8,317 nucleotides of DNA from the NCBI GenBank assembly GCA_004356685.1, contig SMWS01000163.1, forward strand, positions 1-8,317, given 5' to 3'. Made by a program: the position numbers and the translations under genes. This stretch comes from Deltaproteobacteria bacterium. GTDB lineage: Bacteria; Desulfobacterota_D; UBA1144; Nemesobacterales; N074bin48. Each line of letters opens with the position of its first letter. The stretch's first letter is position 1. Of this stretch, positions 1-3,982 are shown piece by piece. The notes beneath the pieces are model-generated. The model saw nothing but the letters and a program-made list of their open reading frames with translations. It did no database searches and had not been told where the DNA came from.

Positions 1-1
1 C

Positions 2-439
2 AAGACAATAAAAAGAATTTGGTCTGGAGAAATTGATAAGGATTTATTCAATATAATAAAAAAATACATGCCTAATGACTGGTTGGAGTTTTATGAACAG
101 GCATTGATTGCCGAGCAATATTTTTATGTGTTGTTATGGCAAGAGCGTAACAAAGGAGCTGCTGAGTTTGCTGACAAGATGATCGAACGTTTAGAGCTAC
201 TAGCTGCCCCAACTTCTATTTGGCTTGAGAGAAGAGGTGATGCAGCATTCTACATGAAAGATTATAATGCCGCTAAAATATACTACGAAAGAAGCTTGAG
301 CGAAAAGGGTAAAAATATAGTCAGTAAGGTATTATACGAAAAACTCTCAGACGTTAACTATCTTACTGGGGATTATGATAAGGAAAGACAATATAGAGAA
401 AAGGTATACGGAAGCCTTGTAGATAAAAAGTGCAGTTAA
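2..439 (+). CDS. TPR-like protein, C-terminal part (5' end outside window)
   Basis: The frame is open from the left edge (first full codon at 2) to TAA at 437-439, giving 145 residues. The Met at 68 is probably internal, because the residues before it (KTIKRIWSGEIDKDLF) read as ordinary protein and no ribosome site precedes it. The visible part is all-helical. The segment IWLERRGDAAFYMKDYNAAK with YYERSLSEKG after it fits the tetratricopeptide pattern (small residues at the helix packing positions, a D-Y-x-x-A turn). A second, weaker repeat follows around YEKLSDVNYLTGDYDKERQY. TPR proteins serve as binding scaffolds; the partner is unknown. No catalytic motif, signal peptide or membrane segment is visible in this part. 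The upstream portion could hold another domain, such as a glycosyltransferase or sulfotransferase, so no specific function is assigned. The frame itself is sure, the TPR label fairly sure. Confidence 0.75.
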   Translation, partial: KTIKRIWSGEIDKDLFNIIKKYMPNDWLEFYEQALIAEQYFYVLLWQERNKGAAEFADKMIERLELLAAPTSIWLERRGDAAFYMKDYNAAKIYYERSLSEKGKNIVSKVLYEKLSDVNYLTGDYDKERQYREKVYGSLVDKKCS

Positions 440-452
440 AAAAGCACTTTTT
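425..452. terminator. bidirectional intrinsic-terminator-like hairpin
   Basis: AAAAAGTGC (425-433) and GCACTTTTT (444-452) are perfect inverted repeats around a 10-base loop, and the loop contains the stop codon of the TPR-like gene. The stem carries an A tract on one side and a T tract on the other, so it could end transcription from both directions. It sits between that gene and a possible minus-strand small ORF. The GC core is only four pairs, so termination may be weak. Confidence 0.55.
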
Positions 453-498
453 ATACTTTAGAAAAGCCAGCTGAGTAATTTTCTGTTGAATAAACTTA

Positions 499-627
499 TT
501 ACACTATAAATGCTACTACAAATATTAAGCTTGTAATTGTAAAAACAAATAAAACATCCTCTAAGGAAAGTCTAGTTTTTAATATCTTAAATCTTTTCTG
601 TTTCAACCTTTGTTTTAATATACTCAT
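499..627 (-). CDS. possible 42-residue single-pass membrane peptide
   Basis: ATG at 627-625 opens a 42-codon frame ending in TAA at 501-499. The peptide starts with a strongly basic stretch (MSILKQRLKQKRFKILKTR), followed by LSLED and a hydrophobic segment (VLFVFTITSLIFVVAFIV) running to the C-terminus. This would be a typical small inner-membrane protein with its basic N-terminus in the cytoplasm. The organised charge and hydrophobicity pattern, and its position convergent to the TPR-like gene with a symmetric terminator hairpin between them, support it. Against it: no strong Shine-Dalgarno sequence (only a weak AAGATT upstream of the ATG), very AT-rich DNA in which hydrophobic codons arise easily, and no family that I recognise. 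No function is proposed. Confidence 0.3.
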   Translation of the reverse strand: MSILKQRLKQKRFKILKTRLSLEDVLFVFTITSLIFVVAFIV

Positions 628-905
628 AGCAATCTTAGAATATGCAATATTAGTGCCAAACAAACATTTGAATTACTACCTCTAATTATTATGAATTTCT
701 TAATGTATATTTTTTTCAAAATATTAAAGCGAATTAAATACGACAAATATTGTCAACAAAGCCTCATTTTTCACCAATAGTGTAAACAATAACAAACTTT
801 TGATATATAATTCTGATTGATTTTGAATATGTTATAGAAGATAATCTTTCAAACCTATATATAAATATATATAAATAATATTTAATCATATTTGGTGTTT
901 ATTAG
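628..905. other. AT-rich intergenic stretch with short palindromes
   Basis: I see no convincing gene here. The sequence is very AT-rich, including a run of TATATA-type repeats near 857-885. Two symmetric elements stand out. GACAAATATTGTC (742-754) has perfect 5-base arms around 3 bases. TATTGTCAACA (748-758) and TGTAAACAATA (781-791) form an imperfect inverted pair (9 of 11). Either could be a regulator site or a relic of the element that carried the following integrase remnant. Nothing decides between these. Confidence 0.4.
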
Positions 906-1312
906 AATGAAAAAACAAGAGTACTTTCTCTGGAAGAAGAAAACAATCTCATTATAAATTGTTCCAATCATATTAAGCTAATTGTTAAGGTTGCTATTTA
1001 CACAGGAATGAGAAAATTGGAGATACTTTCTTTGAAATGGACTAATCTTAATAATAATCTGATAACAACAGATGCAACAAATAGTAAATCCAAAAGAATT
1101 AAACATATTCCAGTATGTAATGAACTGGCTTTTGGATTAAAAAAACAAAAGTTAGTTACAGGTTACCAAGATTATGTTTTTTTAACTCCAATGGGTGAGA
1201 ATTATAAACGTACAGATTCTTTAAACTCATTTAAAAGGGCTAACTTAAGGGATGTTGCATTTCTATACATTAAGACATACATTCGGCAGCAGGGGTATTA
1301 ACACCGTAATCA
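906..1312 (+). pseudogene. tyrosine recombinase (phage-type integrase), catalytic-domain remnant
   Basis: An open frame without a start codon begins after TAG (903-905) and reads TRVLSLEEENNLI, then VAIYTGMRKLEILSLKW, then IKHIPVCNEL, YVFLTPMG and SFKRA. This is the order seen in tyrosine-recombinase catalytic domains; the Arg of TGMR (codon 1011-1013) is catalytic Arg I. The frame then breaks, and HTFGSRG appears in the next frame. Deleting the single T at 1264 restores DVAFHTLRHTFGSRGINTV, which includes the HxxR box (His and Arg II), so a one-base insertion explains both the frameshift and the apparent His-to-Tyr change. The N-terminal SAM-like DNA-binding domain is absent, as is everything after about 1312, including the nucleophilic Tyr. 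About 130 codons remain of the roughly 300-400 usual for the family. The gene cannot be active. It is probably the integrase of a decayed integrative element or an integron/XerC-like gene; the subfamily cannot be named. Confidence 0.85.
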
Positions 1313-1317
1313 AACTC

Positions 1318-1449
1318 CAACCTCCCCCACCTCTCTGTCAATATTGGGTCTGGCTTTTGTTACTCACCCCCCATCTTAATCTTCCCCCCTCAAGGAGGGA
1401 AGAAATTCAATTCCTGCCCCTTTTTAAGGGGAAGGTTGGGAAGGGGTTG
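1318..1449. repeat. C/G-rich dispersed-repeat-like element with nested hairpins
   Basis: This block is strikingly C-rich, then G-rich, within AT-rich DNA. The ends are roughly inverted (CAACCTCCCC at 1318-1327 against GGAAGGGGTTG at 1439-1449). Inside are two tight hairpins: CCCTC/GAGGG (1387-1391/1395-1399) and CCCCTT/AAGGGG (1417-1422/1426-1431). Further on, GGTTGC (1445-1450) pairs with GCAACC (1471-1476), extending the structure. It has the look of the non-coding, MITE-like GC-rich repeats common in environmental genomes. It starts a few bases after integrase similarity ends, so it may mark the breakpoint. A frame crosses it (proline-rich), but composition shows that this is not a real protein. 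Confidence 0.6.
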
Positions 1450-1513
1450 CTTTTAAGCACAAAAAAACCCGCAACCAACTTATTAGTCAACTTTATTTAG
1501 CCGTGATTTTTGT

Positions 1514-1554
1514 ATACTTTGTATCCAGACAAAGTATGAGAAGTAATATTACTT
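1514..1554. repeat. perfect hairpin plus adjacent 14-base palindrome
   Basis: ATACTTTGT (1514-1522) and ACAAAGTAT (1529-1537) are perfect 9-base arms around ATCCAG. Four bases later comes the perfect palindrome AAGTAATATTACTT (1541-1554). Neither is followed by a T run in either direction, so a terminator is unlikely. They may be the end of a mobile repeat (a REP-like foldback), since a shared GGTCAGGC motif follows at 1567. Confidence 0.5.
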
Positions 1555-1566
1555 TAACGGAAATGA

Positions 1567-1582
1567 GGTCAGGCTTTTGTTA
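1567..1582. repeat. short dispersed motif GGTC(A/T)GGCTTTTGTTA
   Basis: GGTCAGGCTTTTGTTA here matches 1347-1362 (GGTCTGGCTTTTGTTA) at 15 of 16 bases. A looser relative with one base missing, GGGGCAGCTTTTGTT, lies at 2387-2401. All three lie in gene-poor debris on the same strand. Similar GGTCAGG-type ends are associated with REP/RAYT repeats in some environmental bacteria. That link is my inference and was not tested. Confidence 0.4.
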
Positions 1583-1709
1583 TGTTGTTATTATTCTAAT
1601 CATCTGCTTGTTCCTGAGATTGCCACATTTGATTATTTAAAACATTACGAACTTTTTATTTTGGCTTGATCTAATTACATATAAATTATCACGTAATAGA
1701 CTTCGATCA

Positions 1710-1779
1710 TGTCATGCCAAACTTTTCTTTAACAAAAAAGTTCGTTTCGAAAAAACCCGTTGTCAAATTCGCAATGACA
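1710..1779. repeat. MITE-like repeat, copy A (TGTCAT...ATGACA)
   Basis: This 70-base unit opens with TGTCATGCCAAACTTTTC and closes with TCGCAATGACA, so its tips TGTCAT/ATGACA are inverted. Internally, AACTTTT and AAAAGTT can pair. The left tip resembles one common repeat type (TGTCATGC...) and the right tip another (GCAATGACA), so it could be a hybrid of two partial repeats. It is non-coding. Confidence 0.55.
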
Positions 1780-1789
1780 TCCTCCAACC

Positions 1790-1870
1790 TGTCATCGCGA
1801 GGAGCACATCCGTAATTCATTAATTAAGACTGTGCGCAACGTGGCGATCTCGTAGTTAATCGCAATGACA
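1790..1870. repeat. MITE-like repeat, copy B (TGTCATCGCGA...TCGCAATGACA)
   Basis: This is an 81-base element with 11-base terminal inverted repeats that match at 10 of 11 positions (1790-1800 and 1860-1870). Its body reads AGGAGCACATCC, then CAACGTGGCGATCTCG. This resembles a widely dispersed non-coding repeat family whose members read TGTCATTGCGAGGAGCG, with GTGGCAATCTC near the other end. It lies 10 bases after copy A, so the two are in tandem. It has no coding potential and would fold into a long imperfect hairpin. Confidence 0.7.
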
Positions 1871-2083
1871 TATTTGAAAAAGGACCAATATTAACACTTT
1901 ATAAAACCCAAGCTTCTCAACCTCCCTGCACTTATGCCCCAAATAAATAATGCTATATATAATGGGGGGTTTATTTATACAAAAAATATAATAGGTAAAG
2001 TAGAACTGTAGCAATAAAAATAAACAAATTATAGCTTTACTACTGGAAAGTCCTAACTGTTTGTGATTATTAGGAAATAAGTT
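1871..2083. other. non-coding spacer with weak inverted repeats
   Basis: I see no gene. Three short inverted repeats are visible: ATAAATAA/TTATTTAT (1943-1950/1971-1978), GTAAAG/CTTTAC (1995-2000/2035-2040) and TCCTAA/TTAGGA (2051-2056/2070-2075). The last lies just beyond the 3' end of the tRNA-Arg fragment. In DNA this AT-rich, none is strong evidence of function. Confidence 0.4.
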
Positions 2084-2125
2084 CGCGCCTGAGAGGATTC
2101 GAACCTGTGACCTGCGGATTAGAAG
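2084..2125 (-). pseudogene. tRNA-Arg(UCU) 3' half, attachment-site-like scar
   Basis: Read on the minus strand, 2125 to 2119 is an anticodon loop CTTCTAA with anticodon TCT. It is followed by the 3' anticodon-stem strand TCCGC, a 5-base variable loop, the T arm ACAGG-TTCGAAT-CCTCT, the acceptor 3' strand CAGGCGC and discriminator G; no CCA is encoded. The 5' half is absent: the bases before the loop do not contain GCGGA, a D arm or GCGCCTG. The T stem has one C-C mismatch, which suggests decay. Similarity starts exactly at the anticodon loop, where many tyrosine integrases cross over in tRNA genes, so this is best read as an att scar from an integrated element, not a working tRNA. Confidence 0.8.
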
Positions 2126-2483
2126 AACAAATCAGAGCACAAACACAACTTACTGCAATCATTAAAGAATCTCAAAACTCTCCTAAAACACTGCCTAAAA
2201 TAACTGCGCAACCAGTGCAATACATGCATAATGTGCATACAAGTGCAATGTGCGGTTAGACATATGTTAGAAAAAAATCATCAAATTCTCAGGCAAACAA
2301 TCACACAAACTTTCCAAACCAACACTAACAACAATAGGGGTCGCATCACAACAATTGACATGTAGTTGATATCTTTGTAAATAACGGGGGCAGCTTTTGT
2401 TTTTTGCTATTAAGAATAATAAACCAAAGGGGTAGTCCTGACTTTAAATAAGCTGAATTCAGCTCATATAAACTGATTGCAAG
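2126..2483. other. gene-poor stretch, possible decayed coding relic
   Basis: No gene can be supported. A plus-strand frame runs from after the TAG at 2071 to TAG at 2257-2259. Its first part is merely the antisense of the tRNA fragment, and its second part (EEQIRAQTQLTAIIKESQNS and on) has protein-like composition but no start signal. A 34-codon frame starts at 2264 with no ribosome site. GTGCA recurs at 2215, 2233 and 2243, with GTGCGG at 2250. Bases 2275-2333 are poor in G on this strand. The third copy of the CTTTTGTT motif is at 2387-2401. Confidence 0.35.
2451..2464. terminator. perfect palindrome AGCTGAATTCAGCT downstream of the toxin gene
   Basis: This 14-base perfect palindrome lies 19 bases past the stop codon of the minus-strand toxin gene. 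As RNA it could form a 5-pair stem with an AATT loop, followed on the minus strand by TATTTAAAG. The T tract is poor, so it is only a weak terminator candidate. It could equally be a protein-binding palindrome. Confidence 0.3.
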
Positions 2484-2765
2484 CTATTTGCAGGAATCTT
2501 TTCTTTTATCAATTGTAAGAATATAAACTATTTTTTCTTTATCACTTATAGAATAAAATATTCTAAAATCACCCACCCTGTATCTCCATGTTTCAGGATT
2601 ATAACCTTTTAGCTTCTTTATATTTTTCCTAAATGCTGGTTCTTCAATAATCTGGGGATATATATATTCTTTAAGTTTTTTATAAACAAATTCATAATCT
2701 TTTTTAATCAGCTTATTTAATTTTTTCTGAAATTCATCTGTTTCAAATATCCTGTAACTACTCAA
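2484..2765 (-). CDS. RelE/ParE-superfamily toxin of a type II toxin-antitoxin pair
   Basis: This 93-residue protein has the RelE/ParE fold signature: YRIFETDEFQKKLNKL as the first strand and helix, a basic middle (IKKLKGYNPETW), then RYRVGDFRIFYSISDKEKIV and YILTIDKRKDS. The conserved Arg and Tyr residues (R61, R63, R68, Y71) and the basic K87/R88 end match RelE-type ribosome-dependent mRNA cleavers more than ParE gyrase poisons; this is inference from family pattern. The start is TTG at 2765, since no ATG is in reach and YRIFETDEF is the usual N-terminus. It overlaps the antitoxin stop by 8 bases, with an AAGGAAG ribosome site inside the antitoxin reading frame, so translation is probably coupled. 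The length is normal and the protein appears intact. Activity is unproven. Confidence 0.88.
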   Translation of the reverse strand: MSSYRIFETDEFQKKLNKLIKKDYEFVYKKLKEYIYPQIIEEPAFRKNIKKLKGYNPETWRYRVGDFRIFYSISDKEKIVYILTIDKRKDSCK

Positions 2766-3000
2766 TGAAACTTCCTTTCTTCTGTTTCATATCCTTTTGT
2801 GCACGCTGAAGGCTTTTATTTAAATCGATGTTGGACTCGATCTCTGCCATTTCAAACTCATCTGCAAAATTATTATTCTCAATATAACGAAGCACTGAAG
2901 TCTCAATAAAATTTGACATTGTTCGGTTGTCACTTTCTGCAAGTTTTTTGAATTTCCTATAGGTATTATTTTCTAACCGTAATGTTACTGTTTTGGACAT
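2758..3000 (-). CDS. ribbon-helix-helix antitoxin
   Basis: This 80-residue protein comes first in the toxin-antitoxin operon. Residues 3-9 (KTVTLRL) form the DNA-contacting beta strand, and 11-22 and 26-41 form the two helices of a MetJ/Arc-type RHH domain (NNTYRKFKKLAESDNRTMSN, then FIETSVLRYIEN). The charged C-terminal part (about 45-80) would wrap and neutralise the toxin. The gene starts at ATG with GAGGTG five bases upstream (3006-3011), a good ribosome site. As in other pairs of this kind, the dimer should bind its own promoter; a palindrome and a repeated half-site lie just upstream. The gene order and the 8-base overlap with the toxin are typical. RHH identity is clear; the subfamily (CopG-like, RelB-like or other) is not. 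Confidence 0.87.
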   Translation of the reverse strand: MSKTVTLRLENNTYRKFKKLAESDNRTMSNFIETSVLRYIENNNFADEFEMAEIESNIDLNKSLQRAQKDMKQKKGSFIE

Positions 3001-3011
3001 ATTTACACCTC

Positions 3012-3049
3012 ACTTAATGAATACATTGTATTCTATTGTAATGTTAAGT
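3012..3049. promoter_or_regulatory. operator-like region of the toxin-antitoxin operon
   Basis: GAATACATTGTATTC (3019-3033) is a perfect palindrome with 7-base arms around one base. ATTGTA occurs at 3025-3030 and again at 3035-3040, exactly one helical turn apart, as RHH dimers often require. ACTTAA (3012-3017) and TTAAGT (3044-3049) flank them as an inverted pair. On the minus strand the same stretch contains two TACAAT sequences that could be -10 boxes, so binding here would block transcription. No convincing -35 box was found. Confidence 0.6.
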
Positions 3050-3195
3050 ATACATATGGATATTATTTATACAACAATAATAAGTATTGAATTTGTAAAA
3101 AAGGGTCTTGGATTTAAAATGTGGAACTGTTGATAATCTGGAATATGAGAATTGATCCAAATTCATATCTGTAAAATAATGGATTATAATTTTTG

Positions 3196-3271
3196 GGTGG
3201 ATGACCGGACTTGAACCAGCGGCCTCCTGGGCCACAACCAGGTGCTCTAACCAGTCTGAGCTACACCCACC
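3196..3271 (-). tRNA. tRNA-His(GTG)
   Basis: The minus strand folds as a complete cloverleaf. The acceptor GTGGGTG pairs with CATCCAC (one G-T pair). The extra G-1 (opposite 3271) pairs with discriminator C73 (opposite 3196), the hallmark of tRNA-His. The D arm starts GCTC, the anticodon arm is CCTGG-TTGTGGC-CCAGG with anticodon GTG, and the T arm is GCTGG-TTCAAGT-CCGGT. The CCA end is not encoded, so it must be added by tRNA nucleotidyltransferase. It looks functional and is the only intact RNA gene in the window. Two apparent ORFs crossing it on either strand are artefacts of tRNA sequence. Confidence 0.95.
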
Positions 3272-3589
3272 ACAACATTATTAATCCACATTCCAATAAT
3301 TTCAGTAAGTTACACAGGTTTTTTCAGTTTTTCAATCCTTCACTAATTTCTTGGCTACGGTTGGCTACACGTTTTTTCCTTTCAATTCTATATAATACTT
3401 CTTAACACTATGTAAAGTGAAATATGATTAATCTTTAATCTACTATCCAGCAGATTCTTACTATGTCTTTATGAACTCAAAGTTTCGATTGTTAACCGCA
3501 CGATGATTTTGTGGTGGGCAAGCAACTTACTGTGATTATTGGTTTTTCTACCTTGTAAATTAATGAAAATTAAGTGGCAAGTGAAGAGA
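3272..3589. other. non-coding stretch upstream of tRNA-His
   Basis: No gene is supported. The part nearest 3272 should hold the tRNA-His promoter; TTAATAAT on the minus strand is a possible -10 box, but no -35 box is clear. TTGGCTAC is repeated at 3351-3358 and 3361-3368. A minus-strand frame of 25 codons ending at 3324 (RKKRVANRSQEISEGLKN) looks somewhat protein-like and might be the tail of a lost gene. Confidence 0.35.
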
Positions 3590-3613
3590 GTTCAAATCCT
3601 AGAGCCCCAGCCA
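3590..3613 (+). pseudogene. tRNA 3'-end fragment, tRNA-Gln-like
   Basis: These 24 bases run from the last T-stem base through the T loop (TTCAAAT), the 3' T-stem strand CCTAG, the acceptor 3' strand AGCCCCA and discriminator G to an encoded CCA. The AGCCCCA-G-CCA end would pair with a TGGGGCT start, which is the tRNA-Gln pattern. The rest of the tRNA is missing: the bases before it (GAGA) cannot complete the T stem. It is therefore a scar, probably an attachment-site remnant. It lies 6 bases from the end of the serine-recombinase fragment. The match was made by eye and is short, so the isoacceptor is tentative. Confidence 0.5.
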
Positions 3614-3619
3614 TTCAGA

Positions 3620-3922
3620 TTAGGTATTGTAATCTACCATTAAATCATAAGGTTTTTTCAAATCATATTTGAGACTTACGCCTCTTAACTGTAAGTTTAA
3701 AAACACGTAGTTTATAAGTTTCCGCTTTTGGTCAATATACGAACTTCCAAATATCTCATATGCTTTGGATGCTAATGGAAGTGCGATACTTACAGTAACT
3801 TGGAAGGGTTCATCAGCTTTCAGATAATTCTTTATTTGTTCATATATTTGATACTGCCTGTTTTTTAGTTCCTGACATTTCCTTTCATGTTCATCCGTAG
3901 AAATACTCTTTTTTGCTCTAGT
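3620..3922 (-). pseudogene. large serine recombinase (resolvase/invertase type), C-terminal remnant
   Basis: A minus-strand frame with no start codon runs from a TAA at 3925-3923 to TAA at 3622-3620, about 100 residues. It reads KKSISTDEHERKCQELKNRQ, then IYEQIKNYLKADEPFQ, VTVSIALPLASKAYEIFGSS, YIDQKRKLINYVFLNLQLRG and VSLKYDLKKPYDLMVD. This matches the C-terminal end of large serine recombinases, which typically have a 'LAS.A.ELF..S....KRQLIN.V..NL.L.GK.L.Y.LKKPF' tail after the coiled-coil region. The catalytic resolvase domain with its Ser nucleophile, the recombinase domain and the zinc ribbon are all missing, so the remnant is inactive. It is truncated 60 bases from the kinase gene. Because only one late ATG is in frame, ordinary ORF callers would miss it. 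I am confident of the family but not of the element type. Confidence 0.8.
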
Positions 3923-3982
3923 TTAACAAGATGCTACATATTGTTTGAGATTGCTTCGAAAAGATTTATTACTAACAAAATA

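Noticed and set aside
1310..1480. Possible CRISPR array because of spaced C/G-rich blocks
   Set aside because: The blocks differ from each other, there is no constant repeat length or spacer, and no cas gene is present. CRISPR is not supported anywhere in the window.
1252..1500. 82-codon plus-strand ORF rich in Pro and Leu
   Set aside because: Only its first 20 or so codons are meaningful (the integrase HxxR box after the frameshift). The rest is translation of the GC-rich non-coding repeat.
1937..1978. CCCCAAATAAATA followed by GGGGTTTATTTAT
   Set aside because: These are complements in the same direction, not reverse complements, so they cannot pair as a hairpin. Only the inner ATAAATAA/TTATTTAT pair can, and it is weak.
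2074..2259. 62-codon plus-strand frame beginning SRLRGFEPVTCGLE
   Set aside because: The first part is the antisense of a tRNA T arm and anticodon arm, a classic annotation artefact. The second part lacks a start and any recognisable family.
3044..3405. ORFs on both strands crossing 3196-3271
   Set aside because: Both owe their openness to the tRNA-His gene. The plus-strand one begins with antisense tRNA sequence, and neither has a ribosome site.
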